From Fomes fomentarius (lineage: Eukaryota > Basidiomycota > Agaricomycetes > Polyporales > Polyporaceae), in the NCBI GenBank assembly GCA_022606135.1, contig JABYQN010000004.1:124001-188000 (forward strand): 64,000 nt of DNA, in the 5' to 3' direction. The position numbers were made by a program, and so were the translations under genes. How positions within the stretch are numbered: the stretch's first letter is position 1; every line of letters begins with the position of its first letter. The notes under the pieces were generated by a model. That model did not search any database, was not told where the DNA came from, and saw only the letters and a list, made by a program, of their open reading frames with translations. Shown in pieces: positions 49,066 to 60,689 of the stretch.

Positions 49066-50576
49066 ACTTCTACTTTACCACACTTTGCTGACTTTTGGTC
49101 GATGTTCACTGCCATTACAGCTAGGTGGACGCCTCTTCTCTATGCACGGCATCGTCCTGAGGTGTGACTTTGAGTTTCGCCTCCGTCTGTGTCAGTGCAG
49201 CCGCTGCAGCGCCAGCGCGCCGCCGCGCGCGATCTTCTGGGAGCGGGCCCGGGAAGGTATGTGCGACGACGCGGGATGCGGTGTGCCCGATGCAATTGAT
49301 CTGATCATAACATTCTCATTCTTTGACTCATTTATGACAGGTTGGGAGTCTGTGGTTACTTCTAACCATACGCAATTTCACTCTAGTCAAACGCCCGAAG
49401 CTGAAGCCAGATCGTGCGGGCGTGAGGCAGGACAAAAAGGTAGTCGTATGGCAGCATTCGAATCCTACTGCTTCCATGTTACAGGCATGCCTTACAAATA
49501 CGTTAGAGGACCATCGGGGGTTATAGTTGGGTCACTTGTGACTAGCTCTATACCCGCATGCTCTCTGCGCGAAACGTCGGAACAGCCACTTCGAACTTGA
49601 GTGTGTAGCATATCGTTTTATGAGGAACCGTAGACGGTGAATCTGCATGATTAAATAATGTAAATGCTCCCCTTCCACATGGATATATTTGCAAGTCGGA
49701 GAAGAAGGCGGCTCATGGTCGTAAGATGCCGAGAAAGTGCCAGAGCGGATCTCGAAGAGGGGAAGCAATTCGGGACCAGCGTCTATTGTAGTGACACCAC
49801 TGCCACTTGACCTTGTTCCGTCGCAAAACATGAACGAGCATCTCGTTCTCAAGGTAAGCTTGAGTCTGCATGAGTTGGTGGTATTAAAAGCTTCACGTTC
49901 TTCTGGTGTAACTTACAGGATATCCGGATCGCATGCTCTTGCACGACATACGTGTACCTTACCGAAGCATGGCGGAACGCTTGATAAGGAACGCTTATGT
50001 AGACGAAGTATCGACATACATGCCCCAGTCCCTAAGACAGGTGAAATACTTACTAATATCGACGCTGGGCGTGTCTCCTTAGCGTCGCGGATTGCAGACG
50101 CGCAGCCTCGGGCAATGTAGTCGTGCGTCACGGTACGTATCTTGATTCCGGTCGCCTGGCATACTTGGATCTGATTATGCCCGCTTTACAGGTGACGTTG
50201 ATACGAAAGAGCAAGAACCGCCTGTTGGAGGCGCATCCTGGGTCAACACGGGTTCCCCAACATATGGTTCGCCATCCGTCGCGCCACATTGTCCATATCC
50301 TTTAGGTCCGCGTCCCAAACCTCTTCCGTCAGATATCGCTCAGCGTCGCTCGATATGGTATGCTGGAGGCCAACTGACGACACAACGACCCATTAACATC
50401 TTGTTTTTGACGTCGTTTACGCGGCCGCCCACGCCCACACGGGCCTATGCGGTCGCCCAAGGCTCAGTGCGGTCGAGCGCAGAAGTTCTTCATGCGTCTC
50501 CCATCTCTGCATCCATGGGCCCCCGCGCGTGCGCGACGCACCAAGGATACACTCGCTTCTCTGCGCCTCACGAGAC
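49066..50576. other. No supported gene
   Basis: Open frames at 48,878-49,600 and 49,737-50,120 (plus) show no domain. Possible splice sites occur near 49,855 and 49,918, but the joined product stops quickly. Confidence 0.35.
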
Positions 50577-50578
50577 GA

Positions 50579-50584
50579 TATAAG
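50579..50584 (+). promoter_or_regulatory. TATA box of the chitinase gene
   Basis: TATAAG about 100 nt before the chitinase ATG at 50680. Confidence 0.5.
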
Positions 50585-50679
50585 GGCCACCATCGACCCT
50601 CAGTAATTTGGCAAGGGTTCCAACTCCTCCCTCACCAGATCGACTTTCGCTCTCTCGCTTCGCAGCCCAACCACTCATC

Positions 50680-52459
50680 ATGGTATCCTTCTGGCTCAAC
50701 TCCGCCCTTGCAATGCTCGCCGTCGGCGCACTCCAGGCCGCTGCCTTCGATATCAATCGGAAAGACAACGTACGCGATCAGCTTCTGTCATTCGTATTTC
50801 TTGCATTGATAGTTTAACCTCTAGGTTGTCGTGTAAGTTGCTTCCGAGAACCCGCCGAGGTGTTCATTTTCATCCTCCTTTTCTAGGTATTGGGGTCAGA
50901 ACTCGTATGGCGCTACGCATGGGAACGACCCGGCCAACTGGCAGAAGAATCTGGCCACATACTGCCAGGTACTTCAACCACCGAAGGCAAAGCGTATGCC
51001 TACTCACAATCACGTTTTCAGGATGACACAATCGACGTGATTCCCGTTGCATTCCTTAATGTCTTCTTCAGCACCGGCGGGCTGCCTTCCATCAACCTTG
51101 CCAACGTCAGTATATCAGCGAACTGTCTTCCCTTTTTCCGCGATGCTTTACTTTTCCACTCACAGATCGTATTGTTAACCTTTTATTGATCCAGACCTGC
51201 AATGCCAATGTCTTCCCTGGCACGAGCTTGCTAGACTGCAGCTTCCTCGCACAGGACATCCAGACCTGCCAGTCCAATGGCAAGGTCATTCTTCTCTCCC
51301 TTGGTGGCGCCACTGGCGCGACAACCTTCTCGTCGGCCGCCCAGGCTACGGCGTTTGGGGACACTCTCTGGAACCTATTCTTCACTGGCAGCAGCTCGAC
51401 GCGTCCCTTCGGCAGCGCCGTCCTCGACGGTATTGACATCGATGTCGAGGGTGGTGGAACGCAATACTGGGACTCTATGATCAATCGCCTTCGCACGCTT
51501 GCGAGCGGTGCGGATAGAGAGATCTACGTCACTGCTGCTCCACAGTGCCCGTACCCCGATGCGTATCAGCAAACGTAAGTCATTCGAATATGTCTCTACG
51601 TATCGCTTACTAATTGCGCTTCAGCGTCTTGAACGCTGTTGCCATCGACGCGATCTTCCCCCAGTTCTGTACGTCGAATTCCCGCTCACGGATACAATAG
51701 TGCCACTGAACTTATGTATTGCTATTAGACAACAACTACTGCTCCCTCCCCAACTACCCCGGCCAGTTCAACTTCGACCAATGGGACACCTGGGCAAGGA
51801 CCGTCTCCGTCAGCAAGAACACCAAGGTCTACATCGGCGCACTCGCCTCTGCTACAGCAGGAGGTTCCGGTTACGTCGACCCGACGACCCTCATCAACAT
51901 CGCACTCGCCACGCGCAGCCAGTACTCCTCCTTCGGGGGTGTCATGTTCTGGGATGCCTCTCAAGCATGGAGTGCGTCCTTCGTCTCCCGCTCTTCTGCT
52001 CGTCGATTCAATACATGACCTTCTGTGCCACAGACAACGGCCGCATCGACAGCCAGGTCAAGAATGCGATCCGTGAGAGCGGTGGTACCACCACTGTCCC
52101 GCCCACCACGACGCCGGTCACCACTACGACGACGACGACCCAGCCGACGACTACGACAGTCAACCCGGGCAACTGCGCTGGGGTCCCTGCCTGGGTCGAC
52201 GACGTCGCTGTATGTTTATCCATCTACTCTTCCGACTGCCTTGCGTGGTGCTCATCGTGCTTGTTGTTAATTCCAGTACACCGGCGGCCAGCAGGTCGTC
52301 TACAACGGCCACCTCTGGACTGCAAAGTGGTGGACGTACGGGTCCACTCCCGGAGGCTCTCTGGACGAGTGGACCGACAACGGCGCCTGCACTAGCTTCG
52401 CTGCTGCGGCTCCAACCAGGTCCGCGAAGAAGAACTTGACTTCGTCAAAGACTGCGTAG
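50680..52459 (+). CDS. Class III GH18 chitinase with C-terminal CBM5/12
   Basis: Secreted endo-type chitinase hydrolysing beta-1,4-GlcNAc links, for cell-wall remodelling or feeding on chitin. Seen: nine exons (50680..50769, 50825..50832, 50887..50968, 51022..51105, 51195..51574, 51625..51668, 51729..51971, 52034..52209, 52277..52459), all in phase, 429 aa. Hydrophobic signal peptide of about 22 residues. VVYWGQNSYGATHG opens the barrel; SLGG lies at 123-126; the catalytic motif DGIDIDVE is at 166-173 with Glu173 as proton donor. A Thr-rich linker (TTTPVTTTTTTTQPTTTT) leads to a chitin-binding module, PAWVDDVAYTGGQQVVYNGH ... LWTAKWWTYGSTPGG. Exon 2 is only 8 nt but is required for VVVYWGQN. 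Intact and well formed. Confidence 0.93.
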
Positions 52460-52916
52460 ACGTCCAAGGTCCTCGCAGTTCTCCTACTGCGCGCGCCGTG
52501 GAGAGCTACGAACTCAATTCTGACATTCCAGATACTTGGGATGGTCGAGCGGGTATATAATCTCGGTGCATAGATACTTGTTCGTGCGTCAGAGCACGTG
52601 TTAGTTATGAGTCTTGTATAGATCAGGTCACGCACTTCATGAGAGAATGAAGATGCATGATCATATTCTTGCACACCAGTGGTACCGGGTTTGGTGATGC
52701 CTTCGGGCTGCCTCATGGGCTGGAAAGATTCGTTTCTGCCCAGAACTTGATGCTCGTAATGCATGATTCCCTAAGAGTGCACTTCACTAGTTCTCAAGGC
52801 AACCTCCATCTCCCAAAGAGAGTTCAGTTCGCTATCGGCGGGTGGCGACTCGACAGTAAAAGCGGAAGTAGCACCATTAACCAAGTAATGATATATTTTA
52901 CAAGTAAGTCGATTTG
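52460..52916. other. 3' flank of chitinase, no gene seen
   Basis: No recognised feature. The duplicated block starts at 52,917. Confidence 0.4.
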
Positions 52917-53290
52917 AAACAGAACGCGAGTCTGGGATTCGGACACAAACATTTCGGCGCACGTTGGCTTCCCCGCAAAGCTCGCGGGTACTAGTCCCGA
53001 GGGCCACGAAGAGGCCTGCGCCAGGAACGACCACATGTCCGGTCGACCGTACCTCGGGGCCGGCGTCTTGAATCGAGGGTCTGTTGCATGACCGTCTCGA
53101 AGCCGGTCCTCACAAACTACTACTACTATACTAAGTACTACGACAGTTCGAAACATAGGACTAGTGCGCGATGTCGATTCGGAAGGCGCATGAGTGTTGG
53201 ATACTTGCTGTGTCGGCTCTACGTTTTGCGCCAAGGTCGATCGATTGTCACTGAACATCTAGTAGGTAGTGCGGAAGTCGGATGTCTTGA
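52917..53290 (-). repeat. Terminal module L, copy 3
   Basis: Matches 42985-43340 closely. The minus-strand frame with PRFKTPAPRYGRPDMWSFLA, GLVPASFAGKPTCAEMF and TRVLF stays open, as in copy 1. Confidence 0.75.
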
Positions 53291-53339
53291 GCGATGCAAG
53301 CTTCTTGTAGTAGGGCGGCCGCTGACCATAGCTCGAAAC

Positions 53340-54890
53340 GGTCGTGGCAGGCATTTGCTCTGTGGCGGATCCATACCTTGGCCTTGTATCCCATTTTGCT
53401 GTCGTTGTTTTCCAGTCGTTGAGCATCCATACTTGAATATTCGAGCTCTTGCTACCGCGAGGACGTTCAACGCCGCGGACCAGCCGCGTGCGGCTGGGTC
53501 CAAGTCAGTACTCCATTTGCACATCCTACCTCACGTGATCAGTATAGGTACAGGGAGAAGGATATGAAACTAAGTGATCATACTTTGGCCTTGATCCGGT
53601 TGTTCTTTGGCTGGTGCGCGTTTGTTGAGCAGCAATGAGAGTTGTGCTTGAGTGATCGAGGTCTTGCTACCGCGAGGACGGTCAACGCCGCGGACCAGCC
53701 GCGTGTGACTCACTAGGTCGATGTCGGTAACCCATGCCCGCATGGGTGTCCTAACCAAGGTGACATCAGTATGTGCAGTGTGGCGACATGAAGCTGAGGG
53801 ATCGTACCATCCCTTCTTTCTTGCGTTGTTTCCCGCGCGTTGAGCATTGATGAGAGTCATACTTGGATGGTCGAGATTTTGCTGCCATGAGGACGGCGAA
53901 CACTGTGGACCAGCCGCGTGTGACTCACTAGGTCCATGTCAATGACCCGTGCCCGCAAGGGTGTCCTAACCAAGGCGACATCAATATGTGAAGCGCGACA
54001 TGAAGCTGAGAGATTGTACCTGCACCTTGTATCACTTTTTCTCGGATCGTTTCGCGTTCGTTTTGCGTTCGTTTCGCGTTCAGTCATACTTGGGTGGTCC
54101 AGGATCTTGCTGCAGCGAGGACGGTCAACACCGCGGACCAGCCGCATAGGACGCGCCTAATCCGTGTCGGTAACCCGTGCCCGCATGGATATCCTGAACA
54201 AGGTAACATCAGTATATCGAGAGCTACATGAAATTGAGTGATCATACCTTGGCCTTAGTTCCGTTTTTCTTGCCTCGTTTCCGGTTCGTTGAACGTTGAT
54301 GAGAATCATGCTTGGGTGATCGAGTTCTTGGTGCCGCGAGGACGGTCAACACCGCGGACCAGCCGCGTGTGACTCACTAGGTCCATGTCAATGACCCGTG
54401 CCCGCATGGGTGTCCTAACGAAGGCGACATCAATATATGGAGGACGATATGCAATTGAGTCAGCATACCTTGATCCAGGTTATCTTTCCGTTGTTGCCCG
54501 TTTGCTGAGCATTGATGAGATTGATACTTGGATAGTCGAGATCTTGCTACCGCGAGGACGGTCAACACCGCGGACCAGCCGCGTGCGACTCACTATGTCC
54601 ATGTCGATACCCCATGCCCGCATGGGTTTTCTAACCAAGGCGACATCAATATGTGGAGCGCGGAGATATGAAGGTGAGAAATCGTACCTTGGCCTTTTAT
54701 CCCATTCTTCTGGCGCTGTTTCCCATGCGTGCGTTGAGCATTGATGAGGATTATACTCGGGTGATCGAGATCGAGATCTTGCTGCCGCGGTCGACACAAC
54801 GGACCTGCCGCGTGTGACTCACAAGGTTCATGCCTGCGTCTTGAAGAGGCTCACGTCGAGACCTTGTATTTGTACCAAGATGAATATGAG
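53340..54890 (-). repeat. Tandem array 2: seven ~215-235-bp units
   Basis: Cores near 53,459, 53,673, 53,889, 54,117, 54,338, 54,553 and a degenerate one at 54,787. Organisation, unit number, palindrome and donor/acceptor-like sites are the same as in array 1, so the array was copied as a whole. Frames such as LVSHTRLVRGVDRPRGSK recur but do not stay open across predicted junctions. Confidence 0.85.
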
Positions 54891-55044
54891 TACAGTACAC
54901 GACTACAAAGCTGAAATATGAGTTAACATACCTGACCAGGGTGCGATAACTGTTGTCGAAGACATGTCCTAAGCAGATAGAGGAGTGTCTAAGGCCGGAG
55001 GGGAGTAGAAGGAGGGAGAAGGCAGTGGGTTCTGGGGAGAGGGT

Positions 55045-55400
55045 ACCAGGCGACCTTATATACACGAGAGACAGGAGGCTAAGCGCTCGACACCAAACGA
55101 TGCTTAGGCTACTGCACTACAAGTGTCACAAAGGGGGCTGAATGGCTGACATACTACTTGGGCTGCTCTCGTATCCGAGTCGCGGGTGGCTCGCTTTGGT
55201 GGGGCTTCCGAACGAGGCAGTGTAGACCGACGGTTGAGTTTGTGATCGAACCGAGTGTTTAGACTGGTACAGAATTGGATGTTGGAGCGCTGCGTTCTAG
55301 CCCAATTCCATTTGAGATTACCTGAGGATTGCAGTCTCGTGTTGGCTCTGTCAACCGAATGACAATGAATGTCGACTCAGCCTAGACACCGAGAGCACCA
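55045..55400 (-). repeat. Promoter-like module R, copy 2
   Basis: Matches 45150-45510 in the same orientation, including the TATA box and the GTGTCGAGCGCTTAGCCTCC word. Confidence 0.7.
55056..55062 (-). promoter_or_regulatory. TATA box upstream of tandem array 2
   Basis: TATATAA on the minus strand, in the same setting as 45166-45172. An ATG about 90 nt downstream (MSSTTVIAPW...) precedes a GTATGT donor-like site; the first array then adds a short frame ending in a stop. Confidence 0.5.
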
Positions 55401-55742
55401 CAGTGGCATTCGCTCGTTTATCTCTGTTTATAATGGCTGGCACACGAACACCGGCTTCACTTCTCAGCCTCTGTCGACACCTATATCAGTGATACGGACG
55501 CACAGAACCCAGTTGTCGTAGTCGTATAACTGTCCTGCAATGATCACCTTATCATCCCACCATCCCACCGCTGAGTTCGGCGGGATCATGTGAGATAGTG
55601 TAACGGAGAATGTAGTCGTGGGCATGTATGTGGTGCCCCTATGTGTATCCTTCGCTGTGGATGTGATCGACAGAAAGCGAGACAGAATTAGATATTATTA
55701 AATGACATACGCACTCACAGGCATTCATAACACTGCGATTCC
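55401..55742. repeat. Module downstream of ALG12 sequence, copy 2
   Basis: Matches 45,511-45,895 and, more weakly, 60,690-61,020. Non-coding as far as can be seen. Confidence 0.6.
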
Positions 55743-57788
55743 TCACGCACCCCGCTTCAAGATGATCAACTTCTCCGAATGCACCATCTCCAGCACACTT
55801 CCTAACCTTTTCAAACCCTCGAATGATCCCTCCTTCAACGCACTCCTAACATCCCAATTGAACCGCCAACCGTCAAATTATTCCACGACTGCGACCGCCG
55901 TCCAGCCTTTCGCTGCGAGTGCAGAGGGTGAAACAGAAGACGCCTCGACGATGAGGTGCGTGATCTCTTCGGAGCGAGTGAGGTCGTCCAAGGTGAGGTT
56001 CTCAGTCTTGTCGTACACCCAGCTCGTGTGATGTATGCTGTTCAAGCTGGGCAAGAATGGTGGCGCGTTGTTATGCAAGAAGCGCGACGCGCCGGTTTGC
56101 GCGGCGAGGTTGCAGATGTGTACGTGTACTGAAGTACAAAGTCATATCAGACTCGGGGCTCATTGAGGTTGTGAGACGCCCGAGACGCACCGTTCTCTTC
56201 CGAAGCGTAGATCTGATTGAGTGCGCGCAAGGCGGCACCGCCTGGGTAGTTCGCGAACGACGAGCGCGCGAGAAGGAACGTCACTGCACAATTGGCCGCG
56301 ACACACGCCACGACGGCGATGAAACACAAACGTCCGAAGAGGCTGCCTTTCCGTCGGCTGGTCCTGCACAACAAGGTCAGCGTTGACAATACATATGGCC
56401 GTAGAATGCAGTAATGGGGAACTTACAACCATGCAGCACCGCGCGCGGCAGCGATGTTGAACGCAGGCACAATGAAGATGACAAACCGCCATTCTTTGTA
56501 TGCAAGCCCGCTGATGAGTAGGATGAAGGCGAGGTAGGGAATCAGGAGCGCGCGGATCCGAGAGTCCGAGAGGAGTCCAAAGGCGGAGAGCGGAAGGGAC
56601 GAGAGGAGCAGTTTTGGCAGGTAGGAGGTGTGGTATGCGTGGAAAGGCGAGACCTAGTGGGAGATCGTATAAGTCGAGTGACGATGCAACGACTAGCAGA
56701 AAAACTGTAGTACGCACGCCTTATTCGGAGCTCTTGCCTTGCAGGACGTTAAAGTAGATGCCGTACAGTTCGGGCCACAGTGGCCATTGTTGCCAGAAGT
56801 ACGAGTCTACCAGCGTAGTCAACGCTATGACACGCTCATCGTGAGTGGAGTGAGGACACAAGAAAAGATGCTAAGCCAACCTGCGAATAGCACCCCCGAG
56901 ATGAGACCGACCTTTATAATGTCGTAGAATGAGGAGTACCACAGCGCAGCCTGTAATGCCAGAGGCCCAAGAAGAAGAAGGAGTTCGGAGCGGAAGACAA
57001 ACATAGTGGATGCCAGAAGGGTGCGCGCTGGATATAGATGGACGAGTTGAGTTCGGCGTGCGGTCGACAAGGTGGTAAAGAGCAATGTTTGCTGAATATT
57101 CGTAGGAATAGGATAGGGACGCGTATCATTAGAGGTGGATAGACGTACCAGAAAGTAGAGCAAACATGTTCGGGAGAGTGCGACTCATCCAGAACGGCAG
57201 GTGAAACTGCGTAATGGTGAGCAGCACGAAGAGTATGCTCGTCGGCCTGCCGAACCTCCTCGACACCGCGCGACGGAGCATGCATAGTCCTGTAGCATTC
57301 CAGCTACCTAAAGCTATACGAACTGGACATGACGCGAGCGCATAAACACGGAGAGTAGGTTGGGGGAGAGAAGAGGTAGAAGTACTCACGAAGGACCTGG
57401 ACATCAAACTTGTCTGAGAATATTACAAGCCACGACCCTATACGCAGACTGGCCCAAGTCCTCCACGCAAGCAGAACACTCCCAACAAACAATCTCGTAA
57501 CCGCACCAGGCAATGTGAAGTGGTCATACTAGCCAGCGCGAGCGACACATCCAGTCCATCGAGGCACGACGTCGAGCAGACAAGGAATACAAGCAGCAGT
57601 CAGCGCGAGCTTCCAAGACGTACGAGGGAGGCATCGCGCCCTTTAGGGAGGTTGGCAGCACCGACTCCATACATGAGGACATCATGGGTCGCGTGGAGGT
57701 TGAAGATCTCCTCGACCTTCGTGAACGGTGCGAAAGACACGTAACCCAGCCCAGTGATGATCAGCGCGAGGTCCAGAACAGCGCTCAT
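55743..57788 (-). pseudogene. alg12: ALG12-type alpha-1,6-mannosyltransferase, near full length but broken
   Basis: Intact ALG12 adds the eighth mannose to the lipid-linked oligosaccharide in the ER lumen. Recognisable exons: 57624..57788 (PFTKVEEIFNLHATHDVLMY), 57390..57528, 57149..57322 (FHLPFWMSRTLPNMFALL), 56881..57091, 56718..56824 ([20 protein letters not shown]), 56427..56653 (AYKEWRFVIFIVPAFNIAAA), 56191..56363 and 55743..56128. Three lesions: a one-base frame shift in the fourth exon near 57,025-57,050; a TAA where the family has Trp, just after GKSSE, near 56,723; and a TAA before FDGWR near 55,880. Splice sites are otherwise good. The first lesion can be avoided with a later acceptor, at the cost of losing conserved residues; the stops cannot. 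Either a recent pseudogene or a low-quality assembly stretch. Confidence 0.85.
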
Positions 57789-57913
57789 TGCTTCAAGGGG
57801 GTGTTAGAGTCGACCTTAGTATCCACTAAGTACTCCCGCGCGATGAAGCTTGAAGATGAGGATACCATCACGAGGATGTAGTACGTGTAGTGGTCGGAGT
57901 CGAAGAGTCGTAG

Positions 57914-57921
57914 TCGGCGCT
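57914..57921. repeat. Target-site duplication of MITE 2, left
   Basis: TCGGCGCT, identical to 58444-58451. Confidence 0.9.
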
Positions 57922-58443
57922 TAGTGTGCGAGGCAGAATGCTGCCATTTTGCCATTTGGCATGTGCCAGCGGCAATTGCCATTCTGCCGGCGAAGGTAGC
58001 GGGCAAAATATGGCAGATAAACCTAAGCGCCGGCGAGCATACAATCAATCCTCGTCATATGCTGACCCGTAGAGCTGATGGAAGTATAAAAACAAGCTTT
58101 CAACAGCTTTCAAAGCGCGATAAGAGAGGATCGGGGCGATTTGGAAGGTTTTGAGACCATCCCACAGGTAGTCTGAGGTAGACGCCGGACGGGGTGATTG
58201 GGTCCACCTGCTCAAAGGCCAATTAGTCGACATTGTCTCGCATTCACTCTCATCAGTCTGTAATATTCACTCTAGTTCACTTCGGAAGTTTCGCGATTAG
58301 AATGGAGAGCAAGAATTCTGCAGAAATTGTGGTACCGACTCGCGCGGGCGCCAAATATCTGCCAGATTTTGCCGCCTTTGGCAATTGCCGTTGTGCCATA
58401 TCTGCCGGCAGAATTGCCCAAAACAATTCTGCCCTGTACACTA
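57922..58443. mobile_element. hAT-type MITE, 522 bp
   Basis: The ends are imperfect inverted repeats: TAGTGTGCGAGGCAGAAT at left against TAGTGTACAGGGCAGAAT read inward from the right. Similarity continues over about 100 bp, with both arms rich in GGCAATTGCC, CTGCCGGC and ATATGGCA words. It is flanked by a perfect 8-bp duplication TCGGCGCT. No coding capacity. Family is inferred from the 8-bp duplication; its ends differ from those of the element at 9,197, so it belongs to another subfamily. It sits about 130 bp upstream of the ALG12 pseudogene start. Confidence 0.85.
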
Positions 58444-58451
58444 TCGGCGCT
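58444..58451. repeat. Target-site duplication of MITE 2, right
   Basis: TCGGCGCT, next to the right inverted repeat. Confidence 0.9.
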
Positions 58452-59384
58452 ACTCTTCCTTGCCCCCATCTTTTTGCGCGTCAGGCGTATTTGCGTTCTT
58501 CACCCTCGCTCACCCCCCGCGCAGCTGGTCATCAGGCTAAATCGGCCTAGAAGAGAGGAGACACGAGAGCACGCGATGGTATGTCGGTGACCTACACATC
58601 GGTCACCATGTCGAAACCAGAGGCAATGGCGGAGACTCCCTTCGCATGAGGTCAGTACGTCTACTACTACTCTGATGTCCTGAAGCAACTTGGATTCAAC
58701 AGATGGGCTTATGGGCGCAGTATCCATACGGCGTGTCATGCTTTCGAGCTCATGTACGTCCTCTCAATTATACACTATGCACATGTTGTGCCTTGCTCTG
58801 TCGTCTGTCCTCCTAGCACTGCTCAGTATCTGTCTACGTAAGTCTTTCCTCGTTGAACGTGCAATGTCGGACGCGTCACTCATTCTACGGTTCTTTCAAC
58901 CAGAACGCGGTATGTAACCTCATCCTCGCACTACTCCCATTTCCCGAACGAACGGACAACCTCCTTCAGGTACTCCAATCTTGGCACCTCAACATTGAAA
59001 TCGCCGGAAGCCAGCCACCCATCACTTTGGCATCATCTGGTACGACGCCGTGCAGGGCCTTGATAGGAGACTATTCACATCCTCAACCACCCTTGACCAA
59101 ACTACCCGCTTTCCTGTTGCAACCTGATACCCATCCAACGAGCCGTTTCATCGTGCATCTCAGGCAGTTCGCAACTGACGCGCCTCAGTCTTAGCACTAT
59201 CACGTTCCATGTTCAATGTTGGGGCCAACTGAACTGTAGTCTGTCTGAGAGACAGAAATGCCGTTGAACTGTAGTTCATGGACTTTGCGAGAAAACTAGC
59301 CACACTGGAATAGACGGCACAGAATTCCATATTGACAAACAAAGAGATGCCAGTGTATGGCGCCTCTCTAAGTCTAGGCTGAGT
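58452..59384. other. No supported gene
   Basis: Short plus-strand frames near 58,690-59,190 with no recognised domain. Confidence 0.4.
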
Positions 59385-59790
59385 TGATCATCAGCCATCC
59401 ATCGTCATCTTGTGCTCTGGAGCCAATACGAGACTGCAATTCTCCTGTGATCTCCATTGAACTTGGTCTAGAACGCAGCGCCTCAGGCCCACCTCTCGCT
59501 TTCTATTCTGTACCAGCCTGAACCCTCGGTCCGATCGCAAACTCAACTGTCGGTATACACTGCCTCGTTCGAAAGCCCCACTACCCGTGACTCGGATACC
59601 GGAGCAGCCCAAGTAGTATGTCAGCCATTCAGCGCCGTTTGTGACACTTGCAGCACAGCTGCCTGCCACACGGCTTCGAGTTTGGCCTAAGCACCCCTTT
59701 AGTGTCGAGCGCTTAGCCTCCTGTCTCTCGGGTATATAAGGTCGCCTGGTTTGACTGACCTCTCTCCCCAGAATCCACTTCCTTCTCCCT
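59385..59790 (+). repeat. Promoter-like module R, copy 3 (inverted)
   Basis: Inverted relative to 45150-45510 and 55045-55400, with the TATA box at 59733-59740 now pointing right. It drives no array here; it abuts an F-box gene fragment on the opposite strand. Confidence 0.7.
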
Positions 59791-59814
59791 CCTTTTACCC
59801 CCCTCTGCTGCTCT

Positions 59815-60665
59815 GATTCCTGTGTAGAGAAGCGGGCATTCATGAAACACTTGACCTTCTTCAGCATCACTTTGCAAATCCGACACACCAGAACCGTCTG
59901 CGGCTCCGGATGCTCGGCGATCCGTTCCTCGATCTCCGCTCGAGTGGCGTCGTCGACCGTGGTGCGTATGAGAGCGACGGAAGTATCCCCGCCCTCGGGG
60001 ACGAACTTGATCCAGCAGTCGTCGCCCGAGAGCGGGTGTGTGGGTTTGAGTACAAGACCCAGGCTGAGCTTGTCGGACATCCTATATGCCACGGGCAAGG
60101 GCAGGTCTTGTCAGAAGAGGTCGCTCAAGGCTTCGGAGTTATTGGGGGACGTACTTTGCGTCCAGACGACGCCTATCACACTCCATAAGCCCGTCTACAT
60201 ACACAACCTGATAGAGGTGTTCCGTTCAGCATGCAGTAAATCGAGGAAAACCGCATGAACACAGGTACTCGCCAGCTTCACGAAGTTCAAGTCCTAGGGA
60301 AGAGGCAGTTGAGGAGCACCACACCTACAGTACAGCCGACCCTCCCGCACCCACCTGTCCAAGGTGTGCAGGGGCGTGTCCAGCAGTATCGCGACAGCTT
60401 TCAGGAGCCTCTCCGCCCAATCGGCGACTCGGCGTGGGCAGCGGCTCTATTCTCTGCGATCCATATGGGCACTGCGAGAGCCATTCGTCGTGCAGGTGCT
60501 CTGCGCGCCAATGTCCATGACACTCGAAGAAGGACGCAGACTTGATCCGGTTGCAGGTGACAGAGTAGCATGAAAAATACGCGAAGTACCGCTGGACGGC
60601 ATCGTCAGGGGAGAGTGCGTCTACTGCCTCTTGCAAGGAAGGCAATCTGTCCGGTGAGACGCTGG
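59815..60665 (-). pseudogene. Inverted 3' fragment of the F-box gene
   Basis: Corresponds to about 39,613-40,467 of the F-box gene, including both introns, so it was copied as DNA. It keeps SLQEAVDALSPDDAVQRYFA, CNRIKSASFFECH, then LGLVLKPTHPLSGDD, VALIRTTVDDATRAEIEERI and RICKVMLKKVKCFMNARFST. A frame shift follows YGSQRIEPL (original YGSERIQPL). The F-box itself is absent. At its 3' end the frame runs past the breakpoint into module R, giving a chimeric 235-codon frame (59,391-60,098) of no evident function. Confidence 0.85.
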
Positions 60666-60689
60666 AGGTGTGAGGCGCGGCATTCTAGC

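Noticed and set aside
49440..49470. tRNA T-arm near the TTCGAAT word
   Set aside because: The flanking bases do not pair as a five-base stem and no acceptor or anticodon arm can be drawn.
43400..54890. CRISPR-like arrays of regular repeats
   Set aside because: Units are 200-240 bp, spacers are as related as the repeats, and the genome is eukaryotic.
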